From Bacteroidales bacterium UBA5349 (GTDB lineage Bacteria > Bacteroidota > Bacteroidia > Bacteroidales > Tenuifilaceae): 64,000 nt of DNA. Shown here one piece after another: positions 1 through 9,500 of the stretch. Where the stretch lies: assembly GCA_002410065.1 (NCBI GenBank), contig DHQB01000015.1, forward strand, positions 62,001 to 126,000, in the 5' to 3' direction. The stretch's first letter is position 1. Each line of letters opens with the position of its first letter. Below the pieces are notes generated by a model that was not told the DNA's origin, ran no database searches, and was given only the letters and a program-made list of their open reading frames with translations. The position numbers were made by a program, and so were the translations under genes.

Positions 1-2
1 TG

Positions 3-110
3 TTTACTGCAGGCTATCGTATCGATTTAGCAGCATCCTTGCTAATTATTCTGGCAGCCTTAGGTTGGATTGGAAAGGAGTTGTTAGATTCACGGAGAAG
101 TGAAAAATAA
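3..110 (+). CDS. C-terminal end of an unidentified membrane protein (cut by window edge)
   Basis: An open frame runs in from the left edge and stops with TAA at 108-110, giving 35 residues. It contains one hydrophobic stretch (about residues 8-25, rich in Leu, Ile and Ala) followed by a short basic/acidic tail ending in RRSEK, as expected for the last membrane helix and cytoplasmic tail of an integral membrane protein. It lies 52 bases upstream of ftsX, which has its own promoter-like motif. Too little is visible to name the family; the call rests only on the open frame and hydrophobicity. Confidence 0.45.
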   Translation, partial: FTAGYRIDLAASLLIILAALGWIGKELLDSRRSEK

Positions 111-146
111 ATTTCATTAAGCTGTATGTCTTTGCCTTTGATAAGT

Positions 147-154
147 TAACTTTG
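147..154 (+). promoter_or_regulatory. -7 element (TAACTTTG) upstream of ftsX
   Basis: TAACTTTG matches the Bacteroidota -7 consensus TAnnTTTG exactly and ends 8 bases before the ftsX ATG at 163, which implies a very short leader. No clear TTG -33 box is seen at 19-21 bases spacing, so the call depends on the -7 box alone. Confidence 0.4.
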
Positions 155-162
155 TACGCACT

Positions 163-1038
163 ATGAAGCTCGAAAAGAGAAGCACTAAATGGAGATTGAG
201 GAGTTCTTACCTTTCATCGGTAATAAGTAATTCGTTGGTATTATTCATGCTTGGCATACTTATGCTTTTGCTATTTAATGCCCAAAGGCTTTCCGATTTT
301 GTAAAAGAGAGCATTGGTTTTTCGGTTATCCTTCACGACGATATGCGTGAGGTTGATGCTAATTTTTTGCGTAAAACCCTCGATGCTTCTCCATATGTTA
401 GGCTTACGGAATTTATTTCGAAGGAACAGGCAGCAAAGGAGCTGCAGGAAGAATTGGGTGAAGACTTTATCGGATTTTTAGGCTACAATCCATTATCCTC
501 ATCCATTGAGGTTAGGTTAAATGCAGAGTATGCAAATCCCGATAGTATTAGGCTAATTGAGGATGAACTGATGGCACTGCGGCCTGTAAAAGAGGTGTTC
601 TACCAAAAGTCGTTGGTAAATCTTGTAAACGAAAACGTAAGAAAGATAAGCGCCATTATTCTGCTCTTTGGTCTTTTGCTCTTTTTTATTGCTATAGTAT
701 TAATAAACAATACAATTAGGTTGTCGGTTTACTCAAAACGATTTTTGATAAATACCATGAAACTTGTTGGCGCCACTTGGGGTTTTATTCGGCGCCCGTT
801 CCTTATAAAAGGATTAGTGCAGGGTTTTTATGCATCCATACTGGCAATTGCTCTGCTCTCAGGGGTTGTTTACATAATCCAGAACGAGTTTTATGAGGTG
901 ATTAACTTTGGACAGACAGAACTTTTAGCAATAATTTTCGGACTGGTTATCGTTGCTGGCTTTATAATTAACTTGCTTTCAACCTTTTTTGCAGTAAGTA
1001 AGTACCTTAAGGTAAAGGTTGACGATTTGTACTACTAG
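163..1038 (+). CDS. ftsX: Cell division protein FtsX
   Basis: 291 residues, the usual size for FtsX. FtsX is the membrane half of the FtsEX ABC-type complex, which at the division site activates peptidoglycan hydrolases using ATP hydrolysis by FtsE. The layout is as expected: a cytoplasmic N-terminus, one membrane helix near residues 20-42, an extracytoplasmic domain of about 120 residues, then three C-terminal helices (about 160-185, 215-240 and 250-275) forming the FtsX/MacB-type permease fold, with MKLVGATWGFIRRPF in the cytoplasmic loop (the conserved MkLVGAt..fIr.PF signature). ftsE is not next to it, which is common in Bacteroidota. It starts a tight + strand run with DUF3098, uppP and truB (gaps 9-17 bases). 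Confidence 0.93.
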   Translation: MKLEKRSTKWRLRSSYLSSVISNSLVLFMLGILMLLLFNAQRLSDFVKESIGFSVILHDDMREVDANFLRKTLDASPYVRLTEFISKEQAAKELQEELGEDFIGFLGYNPLSSSIEVRLNAEYANPDSIRLIEDELMALRPVKEVFYQKSLVNLVNENVRKISAIILLFGLLLFFIAIVLINNTIRLSVYSKRFLINTMKLVGATWGFIRRPFLIKGLVQGFYASILAIALLSGVVYIIQNEFYEVINFGQTELLAIIFGLVIVAGFIINLLSTFFAVSKYLKVKVDDLYY

Positions 1039-1055
1039 GAAATAAAAATCAAGAT

Positions 1056-1322
1056 ATGACTAAGAAAAATTCAAGCGAACCCACGGAAGAGTTACATGGA
1101 CGTTTCCCATTAGCAAAAGAGAACTATAAGTTAATGCTTATTGGCTTGCTAATAATTGTTGTTGGTTTTATACTAATGATTGGCGGAGGTTCCGACGACC
1201 CTAATGTGTTCGACGAAAGTATTTTCAGCTTCAGACGGATAACAGTGGCGCCACTTATGGTTCTATTTGGGTTTATCTTTCAGATTTACGCCATAATGAA
1301 GAAGCCCAAAACCAAAGAATAA
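1056..1322 (+). CDS. DUF3098 family small membrane protein
   Basis: 88 residues with a charged N-terminus (about 22 residues), then two hydrophobic segments (about 26-43 and 65-82) separated by a short loop containing GGGSDDPNVFDESIFSFRR, and a basic tail. This is the DUF3098 pattern. The protein is found between ftsX and uppP in many Bacteroidota, so both sequence and context agree. Its function is not established; position suggests an envelope or division-related role, which is inference. Start is ATG at 1056, 17 bases after ftsX ends; the next gene begins 9 bases after its stop. Confidence 0.8.
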   Translation: MTKKNSSEPTEELHGRFPLAKENYKLMLIGLLIIVVGFILMIGGGSDDPNVFDESIFSFRRITVAPLMVLFGFIFQIYAIMKKPKTKE

Positions 1323-1331
1323 TTAATACTT

Positions 1332-2123
1332 ATGGATATAATTCAGGCGCTAATCCTTGGAATAATTCAAGGACTCACCGAGTTTTTACCCGTTAGTAGT
1401 TCTGGGCATCTTGAGATTGCTAAGATTCTTCTCAATGTTGAAGTAAAAGAAACCCTTAGTTTCTCTGTAGCAGTTCATGGAGCAACAGTACTTAGCACTA
1501 TAGTTGTTTTCTGGAAAGATATCGTTACAATTACAAAAGGACTCTTCAAATTTAGGTGGAACGAAGAAACTAAGTTTGTTGCATTTATAATTATTTCAAT
1601 GATTCCTGTTGGACTTGTTGGTGCCTTTTTTAAGGATAGCGTTGAGGAACTTTTCAATGGAAACATACTACTAGTTGGTTTAATGCTACTGGTAACCGCA
1701 GTATTACTAACCCTATCGATGGTTATTAAGCATAAGAAAGAGAAAGAAATAACCTTTCGCGATGCCTTTATTATTGGTATTGCCCAGGCAGTTGCTGTAA
1801 TACCAGGCATCTCCCGTTCGGGAGCAACAATTGCTACTGGACTAATGCTGGGAAAGCGTCGACCAGAAGTGGCCAGATTTTCTTTTCTAATGGTGCTTAT
1901 ACCCATACTTGGCGCAAATTTTCTCGATATTATCTCAGGTAGTTTCTCCTCTGATGCTGGCGTTGGAACGCTCCCAATTATTGTGGGTTTTGTATCGGCA
2001 TTTGTAGTAGGGCTGTTTGCCTGTAAATTTATGATAAAGCTCATTAACCAGAAACGGTTAATTTGGTTTGCGCTTTATTGTGCAGTTGTGGCAATAATTG
2101 CCATTACTTCTTCTATTTTTTAA
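1332..2123 (+). CDS. uppP: Undecaprenyl-diphosphatase UppP (BacA family)
   Basis: 263 residues, standard for UppP/BacA. The enzyme removes a phosphate from undecaprenyl diphosphate to recycle the lipid carrier used for peptidoglycan and surface glycan assembly; overexpression gives bacitracin resistance in other bacteria. Both family motifs are present: GLTEFLPVSSSGHL near the N-terminus (residues about 14-27), with the Glu and the SSSGH block, and PGISRSGATI (about residues 156-165), with the catalytic Arg-Ser. About seven to eight hydrophobic segments follow the known fold. It sits in the ftsX-truB run and is probably cotranscribed with both neighbours (9 and 11 base gaps). Its local role could also serve the glycan genes at 10994-19671. 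Confidence 0.95.
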   Translation: MDIIQALILGIIQGLTEFLPVSSSGHLEIAKILLNVEVKETLSFSVAVHGATVLSTIVVFWKDIVTITKGLFKFRWNEETKFVAFIIISMIPVGLVGAFFKDSVEELFNGNILLVGLMLLVTAVLLTLSMVIKHKKEKEITFRDAFIIGIAQAVAVIPGISRSGATIATGLMLGKRRPEVARFSFLMVLIPILGANFLDIISGSFSSDAGVGTLPIIVGFVSAFVVGLFACKFMIKLINQKRLIWFALYCAVVAIIAITSSIF

Positions 2124-2134
2124 GAAAATAACAG

Positions 2135-2842
2135 ATGAGGTTTACTTTCGATAAAGATACCGATTGGAGAGAAGGTTTAGTTTTACTGTTCGATAAACCC
2201 TTAGATTGGACCTCATTCAACTTGGTAAGCAAGGTGCGCTCCTTACTTTACCATAGACTCGGATATAAAAAAATTAAGGTAGGGCATGCTGGTACACTAG
2301 ATCCTCTGGCAACGGGTTTGCTTATTGTTTGCGTTGGACGCGCCACAAAACAAGTGTCCTTAATCCAAGACCTAGAGAAAGAATATGTGGCAGAGATTAG
2401 GATTGGTGCTACCACACCCTCGTTTGACCTAGAAACACAGATTGACCATGAGTTCCCTATCGATCATATTGATGAGGATAAGTTAAAAACCGCGCTGCAA
2501 GGTTTTATTGGTAATCAGATGCAGATTCCACCGCTATTCTCTGCTAAATTTGTTAACGGTGGGCGAGCCTATAAACTTGCTCGCAAAGGAGTGGATATGC
2601 AGCTGGATCCTTCGCCAATTGTTATACATGATATCGAGCTCATTAGCTATGATCTTCCAAATATTATTGTTAGGGTTAGGTGTAGTAAGGGTACATACAT
2701 AAGAGCCCTTGCACGTGATATTGGGTTAGCGTTAAGTTCTGGAGCCCATTTAGTTGGCTTGAAACGTACAGCAATAGGGGAGATGAAGATAGAGAACGCT
2801 ATGACCCTCGAAAATTTTGAGAAAATAATAGAAGGCCTGTAA
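2135..2842 (+). CDS. truB: tRNA pseudouridine(55) synthase TruB
   Basis: 235 residues, matching the shorter Bacteroidota TruB. It converts U55 in the T-loop of tRNAs to pseudouridine. The catalytic motif GHAGTLDPLATGLL is present near residue 50 with the nucleophilic Asp, preceded by DKPLDWTSF (substrate-binding KP.G.TS-like motif, here with W for the usual G). The C-terminal half contains CSKGTYIRALARDIG, the second TruB signature. The extended C-terminal PUA domain seen in longer TruBs is reduced. The gene ends the ftsX operon; a 163-base gap with a promoter-like motif separates it from queA. Confidence 0.95.
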   Translation: MRFTFDKDTDWREGLVLLFDKPLDWTSFNLVSKVRSLLYHRLGYKKIKVGHAGTLDPLATGLLIVCVGRATKQVSLIQDLEKEYVAEIRIGATTPSFDLETQIDHEFPIDHIDEDKLKTALQGFIGNQMQIPPLFSAKFVNGGRAYKLARKGVDMQLDPSPIVIHDIELISYDLPNIIVRVRCSKGTYIRALARDIGLALSSGAHLVGLKRTAIGEMKIENAMTLENFEKIIEGL

Positions 2843-2974
2843 CAATTAGCAAATTGCTACGTATAAGGTGCACAGTGCCTATAAATCAATATATCTATTC
2901 GATTTTCCTAATTATCAGCACTGTTCCAATAGAATTAAAGGTTAAACTACGATACCTTTTCAAGGTTTTATAGC

Positions 2975-2982
2975 TACCTTTG
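2975..2982 (+). promoter_or_regulatory. -7 element (TACCTTTG) upstream of queA
   Basis: TACCTTTG fits TAnnTTTG. It lies 23 bases upstream of the ATG at 3006, so transcription would begin just before the alternative TTG codon at 2997; this favours the ATG as the real start. No convincing -33 box. Confidence 0.45.
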
Positions 2983-3005
2983 CAAACCAATTTTTTTTGA
3001 AATCC

Positions 3006-4055
3006 ATGAAATTATCTCAGTACAAGTACAATCTTCCACAGGAACTTATTGCTAAGTTCCCATCAGAGAATAGGGATGAGTCGCGTTTAATGGTGATAAA
3101 TCGTAAAGATCGATCGATTAACCATTTTATGTTTAAAGATCTTATCAATTATTTCGGTGATGGCGATGTGATGGTTTTTAATAACACCAAGGTATTTCCG
3201 GCCCGCTTACATGGGAATAAAGAGAAAACAGGTGCCGAAATAGAGGTCTTTTTGCTAAGAGAACTCAATAAAGAGCAGCGCTTATGGGACGTTTTGGTTG
3301 ACCCTGCCCGAAAAATTAGGATTGGAAATAAACTCTACTTTGGGGAGGATGATGTATTGGTTGCCGAGGTAATTGACAATACAACAAGCAGAGGAAGAAC
3401 CCTACGTTTTCTGTTCGACGGATCGTACGAGGAGTTTAAGGATACCCTTTACCGACTTGGCGAAACCCCACTTCCAAAGTTTCTGAAAAGAGACGTTGTA
3501 CCCGAGGACAAGGAGCGATATCAAACAATATTTGCTAAGCACGAAGGAGCAGTTGCAGCACCAACCGCTGGATTGCACTTTAGTCGTGAGCTGCTTAAAA
3601 GGCTTGAGATTAAAGGAGTAAATTTTGCAGAGATAACTCTTCACGTTGGCCTTGGAAACTTCCGTAGCGTTGATGTTGAGGATTTAACCAAGCACAAAAT
3701 GGATTCGGAACAAATAGTTATACCAGAAGATGCTGTAAGGGTTGTTAATGATGCAAAGGAAATAAAAAAGAAAGTTTGCGCTGTAGGAACAACAGTTCTC
3801 CGCACCCTTGAAAGCTCTGTTTCAACAGATGGATATCTAAAACCTTTTTCGGGCTGGACTAATAAATTTATTTTTCCACCATATGAGTTTAGTGTTCCCG
3901 ATGCTATGGTTACTAACTTTCACCTTCCATACTCTACATTACTAATGATGGTTTCAGCATTTGCAGGCTATGATTTTCTTTTCGATGCATACAAAGTTGC
4001 CATATCGGAAAAATACAGGTTTGGAACCTATGGCGATGCCATGCTAATAATATAG
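3006..4055 (+). CDS. queA: tRNA preQ1(34) S-adenosylmethionine ribosyltransferase-isomerase QueA
   Basis: 349 residues from the ATG at 3006; a TTG three codons upstream extends the frame but is less likely given the promoter position. QueA transfers and isomerises the ribosyl group of SAM onto preQ1 in tRNA, giving epoxyqueuosine in the queuosine pathway. Typical segments are visible: LSQYKYNLPQELIA at the N-terminus, MVFNNTKVFPARL, TPLPKFLKRD (family TPLPPYI), EGAVAAPTAGLHF, and ITLHVGLGNFRSV. Length matches the family. It is followed by a strong hairpin (4078-4106), so it is probably a single-gene unit. Confidence 0.95.
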   Translation: MKLSQYKYNLPQELIAKFPSENRDESRLMVINRKDRSINHFMFKDLINYFGDGDVMVFNNTKVFPARLHGNKEKTGAEIEVFLLRELNKEQRLWDVLVDPARKIRIGNKLYFGEDDVLVAEVIDNTTSRGRTLRFLFDGSYEEFKDTLYRLGETPLPKFLKRDVVPEDKERYQTIFAKHEGAVAAPTAGLHFSRELLKRLEIKGVNFAEITLHVGLGNFRSVDVEDLTKHKMDSEQIVIPEDAVRVVNDAKEIKKKVCAVGTTVLRTLESSVSTDGYLKPFSGWTNKFIFPPYEFSVPDAMVTNFHLPYSTLLMMVSAFAGYDFLFDAYKVAISEKYRFGTYGDAMLII

Positions 4056-4077
4056 TAGTTGATAAAACTACAGGTTT

Positions 4078-4106
4078 AAGGCTATCGAATTTTCGGTAGC
4101 CTTTTT
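4078..4106 (+). terminator. Rho-independent terminator after queA
   Basis: AAGGCTATCGAA pairs with TTCGGTAGCCTT (one T-G wobble) across a very short T-rich loop and runs into TTTTT. It lies 22 bases after the queA stop and just before the end of the convergent DUF6427 gene. Confidence 0.75.
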
Positions 4107-4112
4107 GCTTTA

Positions 4113-5096
4113 TTACAAAAATTGAACAAGGGCGGTAAGTATAAGCAGTATAGAGAAGAATAGTTCCGACCAAAATTTGCTCTTTGCAAAAGTAAAGTAG
4201 TTTGCAATAACAAATGTTGATGGGATAGCCGCTAAGTAAACTATTTCAATTGAACTGAAGGCTAAAAATAACGCAATTACTGCAGAAAAAAGGCCCATCC
4301 ATATGAAAAGGCTGTAGTACTTACGGATGTTTATTTTTTGGGTAGGTAGATTCCCTAAAAGGAAAAACAGAGAAATAAGTAGCAGAAAACTAACAAATGA
4401 ATAGAAAACAGTGAATGCTAATCCGTAGTAGCCAATTATGCCTATTGGAGCTAGAGCGTGAGAAACGATTGTAAAAAGCATTTCTGGAGAACTGTGCCAC
4501 ACAAAATAATAAATTAATGCTAGGAGCCAAGGAGTAATAAAGCCAAATAACACGGTTAGCCACTGCCGTATACCATTGTTATTAAGTATTATAAGTGAAA
4601 TATAAACCAAGATAATAAAAACCCCCAAAGGCAAGTATATCAAGGATCCAAGTGCAATTAAAAAACTTGCCTTAAAAAATCGGTCTAAAGGGTTCTTATT
4701 CTCATACGAAGACAATAGGTTGTCTATTGCCAGAATAAGGAATGGCGATGCAAAAACTGCCGGGTTAATCCGCTGTAATGGTACAAAACTCGATGCAAAA
4801 AGGATATAAAGCAAAGCAGGAAGATAGGTTCTGTATTTAATAAGGATATGCTTTGTGTTTAGCTGAATAAGGTATAATGCAGATGCTATTGTAATTATTA
4901 ATGCTATAATTTTCTCGATTAGAATATTTCCACCCATTAGGTTTTTAATTAATACATAGAGGGGCATTGGGTAACTATCGAAATCGAAACTGAAGAGTTG
5001 CGAAGAGAAAATTGATTTCGCCCAGATTAGGAATGACATAGCTATTATTGCAACAAGTATTTCTGGAGTTGAGCTCTTAAAGAATTTCAGCAGCAT
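4113..5096 (-). CDS. DUF6427 family polytopic membrane protein
   Basis: 327 residues, almost entirely hydrophobic, with about nine to ten predicted membrane helices and little conserved catalytic chemistry visible. The sequence style and its place directly downstream of purD match the DUF6427 family of Bacteroidota; function unknown. Its start codon overlaps the purD stop by one base (TAATG arrangement at 5094-5098), which implies translational coupling. It resembles an oligosaccharide- or polymerase-type membrane protein only in general hydrophobicity, so no function is assigned. The C-terminus converges on the queA terminator. Confidence 0.7.
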   Translation of the reverse strand: MLLKFFKSSTPEILVAIIAMSFLIWAKSIFSSQLFSFDFDSYPMPLYVLIKNLMGGNILIEKIIALIITIASALYLIQLNTKHILIKYRTYLPALLYILFASSFVPLQRINPAVFASPFLILAIDNLLSSYENKNPLDRFFKASFLIALGSLIYLPLGVFIILVYISLIILNNNGIRQWLTVLFGFITPWLLALIYYFVWHSSPEMLFTIVSHALAPIGIIGYYGLAFTVFYSFVSFLLLISLFFLLGNLPTQKINIRKYYSLFIWMGLFSAVIALFLAFSSIEIVYLAAIPSTFVIANYFTFAKSKFWSELFFSILLILTALVQFL

Positions 5097-6385
5097 TATG
5101 GTAGTTGGTTTTTTAGAAGATCTTTTCCAATATCGGTACGATAGTATTTCCCATCATAGGTAATTTCTTGTGCATTGCTATATGCAGTTTTAAGCGCGCC
5201 TCTTAGGTCTTTCTCGATACCTACAGAGGCCATTACCCTGCCACCAGAGGTAACCAATTTACCGTTAGGACCGATTGCCGTACCGGCATGAAAGGTTATC
5301 GCATGGCTATTGCTGTTCGCAAAGGATACTTCTACACCTTTCTTATACACTCCCGGATATCCCTCAGAAACAACTATAACTGCAGCTGTGGTATTATCGT
5401 AAAACTCAACCTTTGCATTATGCAGTTCCTGATTTGCTGTTTGCACAAACAATTCAAGTATGTCAGTTTTTAACCTGGGCATTACGGCCTGAGTTTCAGG
5501 ATCGCCCATTCGCGCATTGTATTCAATTACGTAGGGTTCGCCATTTACGTTCATTATCCCAACAAAAATAAATCCTTTGTAATCAATCCCTTCGCCTGCA
5601 AGCCCCTTTATGGTTGGCTTAACTATACACTCTTCAACCTTTAACCTGAAAATTGAATCGAAGAAGGGCACTGGCGAAACAGCACCCATACCACCTGTAT
5701 TAAGCCCAGTATCGCCATCACCAATCCTTTTGTAATCCTTTGCCTCGGGCAAAATTACGTACGATTTCCCATCGGTTAGTACGAATACCGAAACCTCAAT
5801 ACCATGCAAGAACTCCTCAATTATAACCGTTTTACCAGCCTCGCCAAAAGCGCCATCAAAAAAGTGATTCAGATTTTCTTCGGCTTCGCTTAAACTTTGG
5901 CAAATTACCACTCCCTTTCCCGCTGCCAAACCATCAGCTTTAAGAACGTATGGCGATTTTAATTCGCTTAAAAAGCGCATAGCTTCATGCTTATGCTGTG
6001 CCTTAAAACTTTGATATCGAGCGGTAGGTATCCCGTGACGAATCATAAATCCTTTTGAAAAATCTTTACTTCCCTCGAGCATTGCGCCTTTTTTAGTTGG
6101 GCCAATAACGGGGATGTTTTTTAGCTCATTGTCGGATAGAAAAAAATCGTGGATACCGTTGACTAATGGATCTTCGGGACCAACCACCACCATTGATATG
6201 CCAAGTTTAATTACGGTTTGCTTTACCTGTTCAAAATCGTTAGGTGAAATATTGATATTCTCACCAAAATCTTGAGTTCCCGGATTTCCGGGAGCAATAT
6301 AGAGTTTGCTTAACAGCGGACTTTGGCTAATTTTCCATGCTAATGCATGTTCTCTACCCCCCGATCCAAGTAAAAGGATATTCAT
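5096..6385 (-). CDS. purD: Phosphoribosylamine--glycine ligase PurD (GARS)
   Basis: 429 residues, the normal length. Catalyses the ATP-dependent joining of glycine to phosphoribosylamine, step two of purine synthesis, via an ATP-grasp fold. Visible motifs: MNILLLGSGGREHALAWK at the N-terminus, the VVGPEDPL segment, KADGLAAGKGV (ATP-grasp lysine region), GDGDTGLNTGGMGA, and YNARMGDPETQ with the metal/ATP-binding Glu and Asn residues. Start is ATG at 6385. It carries its own promoter upstream (6408-6438) and is coupled to the DUF6427 gene. Confidence 0.97.
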   Translation of the reverse strand: MNILLLGSGGREHALAWKISQSPLLSKLYIAPGNPGTQDFGENINISPNDFEQVKQTVIKLGISMVVVGPEDPLVNGIHDFFLSDNELKNIPVIGPTKKGAMLEGSKDFSKGFMIRHGIPTARYQSFKAQHKHEAMRFLSELKSPYVLKADGLAAGKGVVICQSLSEAEENLNHFFDGAFGEAGKTVIIEEFLHGIEVSVFVLTDGKSYVILPEAKDYKRIGDGDTGLNTGGMGAVSPVPFFDSIFRLKVEECIVKPTIKGLAGEGIDYKGFIFVGIMNVNGEPYVIEYNARMGDPETQAVMPRLKTDILELFVQTANQELHNAKVEFYDNTTAAVIVVSEGYPGVYKKGVEVSFANSNSHAITFHAGTAIGPNGKLVTSGGRVMASVGIEKDLRGALKTAYSNAQEITYDGKYYRTDIGKDLLKNQLP

Positions 6386-6407
6386 GAAGTGCTTGGGTTA
6401 TTTTTTG

Positions 6408-6438
6408 TAAAAGTAAGCCATAAGTTTTTATTGGCAAA
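6408..6438 (-). promoter_or_regulatory. Promoter of purD (TTTG, 19 bases, TACTTTTA)
   Basis: Reading the - strand, TTTG (6438-6435) is followed after exactly 19 bases by TACTTTTA (6415-6408), one mismatch from TAnnTTTG. The leader to the ATG at 6385 would be about 15-20 bases. Confidence 0.5.
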
Positions 6439-6467
6439 CATTAATTGGCGAAGATTGAGGGATAAAG

Positions 6468-6500
6468 AAAGAAGGCCTCTGTTTTGCAGAGGCCTTCTTT
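6468..6500 (-). terminator. Terminator after the T9SS surface protein gene
   Basis: A perfect 14-bp stem, AAAGAAGGCCTCTG with CAGAGGCCTTCTTT, closes a five-base loop. It lies 16 bases beyond the stop of the - strand gene at 6516. The stem ends in a T run, so it can act as an intrinsic terminator for that gene and insulates purD. Confidence 0.8.
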
Positions 6501-6515
6501 AAGATGTATTGTAAT

Positions 6516-9500
6516 TTACTGTTCTTTAATCATCTTGTAGATAGCGGTTTTGCCATCATATCCCATTAGTCTAACAATATAAATGCCAGATTTAATGCCT
6601 TGTGCATTTACCTTATTAGTTCCATCAGGAGTTGTATCTAAAACTACTTGTCCAGCAATATTCGATACGATAACCCTTTTTACCAACTCAACATTAGTGA
6701 TGTAGATATAGTTTTTGAATGGGTTAGGATATGTACTTACTGTAAGTAACTGATTTGGATTGATACCCACTCCAATAAGTTGAACAGCAACAGGAACGTC
6801 AGCATTATTCACCTCAAACCCATCGGAGTATAGATGATAATCGTTTGCGCTAACCTCAAATGTATATGTTCCGTTTGGTAAACTAATTGTGGCTTCGCCA
6901 CTGGCATCGGTAACGATTGGATCGTAACCCGAAACCGAAACCTCCGCGCCCTCAATAGCATTAGCGCTGTTGTTGGTTACGGTAAATGTTACTACGTAAG
7001 TTTCAGTTGGTACAACAGCGATCTCAAGGGTATTGCTTACGCCCATGCATCCCAATAGGGTTACCCCTACTGAATAGATTCCTTCCTGGGAAGCCAAATA
7101 GTTATTGGCATTGGCATCTGTAATTGGATTACTGTTAAGTAGCCACTGGTAGGCATCGGCATCTAAAATATCAACCGTAAAGTTAACGCTTACGCTCTCG
7201 CCTTCAGTCCACTCAAGTGGGTCGACGGTGCTTATGGTAGGCACAGGTAATTCGATTTGAATAATTTCGAGCGAATTGCTTATGCCAGAGCATCCATTTT
7301 CAGTAACCTCCAATGAGTAAATTCCAATTTCGGTAGCTGTATATGAGGATTCATTTGCTCCAGTAATCACTTCAGTGTTTTTAATCCACTGGTAAGTATC
7401 GGCATTTTGAATATTTGACGTAAACTCTACGCTAATATCATCACCTGAGCAAATAGCAAGATTGTCAATTGTTGAAATAGTTGGCTCAGGTATTGGGTTT
7501 ACGGTAATATCTAAATCAGTAAACTCTTCGCCACATCCATTGTAACCATAGGCAGTTGCCCTAATGGTAAAATCGGCATTGATATTGGTAACCTCTCCCG
7601 TGGATGGATCAACCACTGCTGTGCCACTTTCAATTGAGTACACAATTGATTCTGCATTATCGGCAGTGGCTACGTATATTTCAGTTGCTCCAAAGCAAAG
7701 CGTTGTAGCTCCGCTGGTGAAGGTTGGGACACCAACATTTGACGTAACAGTTAAGACAATTTCTTCGCTCTCGCCTGTGCAACCTGCGGTATTCATACCC
7801 ATAGCCCTAACCCGCATGCCATCAATAGGCTCAATAATTGTTAATGTGTTGGTAGTGCTAAAATCGCCTTGAGGTACATCGTTGATGAAGAATTGGTAAA
7901 GGAAACCTTCTGAGGCACTGAAAACTACCTCCGTGCCTTCGCATATAATATTGCTTGGGCTAACGTTAAAAGAAAACGATGGGGCGGAGTAATTTGAGGA
8001 CACATTTACAGCTGAACCAACTGCACAGCCATATTTATCTGTAACTGTGTAAGAGTATGAGCCTATGGTGAGTTCAAATTGGTCTTTGACACCATCGGTA
8101 AGCCCATTGCCATCGGAAGTGCTCCAATCGTATTGATACGGTTGCGACCAGCCGTTTACAGAAAGTTGTATTGAACCATCGTTATCGGCAGGGCAAGTAG
8201 TTTTTTTAACTATTGAAGTAACATTAAGTGCAAAATCAGGCTCTCCGACTAGAACAGGCATAAGCGTAATCTCTATATCATCACCAGTGTCGCTTGGTGT
8301 TCCCATGTCGTCAGTCAGTGTAACAGAATATTCTCCAGCACTAAGGTTTGTTGCAGTAAGAACATCTGTTTGCCCATTGCTCCAAACAATTGTCACACCC
8401 CCAGTAACATTTTCAAAATCAACAGTTGCATTTCCATCATTACCCCCTTTACATTTAGGGTTTATGGTTTGTGTAATCCATGCATTAAAGAGATTCTCAT
8501 CGCCAAGATTAAAACTTGCGTTAGCAATACATCCATTGGCATCCTCAAGGCTAAGAATATAAGTTCCTCCTCTTATGCCAATCAAGTTTTGCACTGATGA
8601 TGTAAATCCATTGGGCCCCTTCCACGTGAAACTATATGGCTCGACACCATTGTTAACTATAAGATCAATGGATCCATTAGGGTTTAGTGGGTCTGTGTTA
8701 GTGTTGTTGATTACAATGCTTCCTTCAAAGTTAATTTTATCGAGTTGGGAAATCTCGAAATTTTCTGAAGCCATGCAGCCATTAGCATCGGTAACAGTAA
8801 CCGTGTATGAACCTGCTGTTAATGAACTTTGGTTTTGTGCATTAGGAACAAGGCCATATCCATTAGGTGTATCCCAGAAGAATATGTATTCGCCAACTCC
8901 TCCAGTAACGGTAAGGCCAATCTGACCATTCTCATTGGCATAACATCCTGCAACATCTGTAACGGTTCCATTAATGTCTATTGGTGCAGGTGCAATAATA
9001 TGATAAAACTTTGTAACAGATCGGTTCAGATTATCACTAATCATAAATCTATACACTCCACTCTCAAGGTCAGTAAAGTTTAGAACACCTGTGTATGTTC
9101 CACTACCAATTATGTTGCCATCAACCTTGTTAAGTACGTAGTTATAAGGTGCTTGCCCACCTCCAAATACTTCAATACTAAGAGTTCCATCCTGGCTGCC
9201 TGAGCATGTAGTCTCCGAGATTGTTGGTAGAATATGAATGTTAATGTGTTTGGCGAGGAAGGCATCGTTTGCTAAACCCAATTTTGTAAAGTCAACACCA
9301 CCAATGTTTAGAATCGGAGATTTAAATATTCCGCCATCAATTCCATTAGCATCAGAAACTAATTGAGAAAAAAAGATTTCCTCATTTGCAATAGCTCCAA
9401 GTGCTCTAGAACTTAACAAATTCCCATTAACATCTAAGTTAACAACAAACCCATCACGACCTCCATTGGATTTTAAGGTGTCTGAGGCAGACAAAGGTTC

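Noticed and set aside
1475..2044. 189-residue open frame antisense to uppP
   Set aside because: Shadow of uppP; low-complexity Ser/Ile/Thr composition, no promoter and no family features.
8287..8925. Several + strand frames opposite the T9SS surface protein
   Set aside because: Chance frames opposite repeated beta domains; the - strand frame has clear domains, signal peptide and sorting tail.
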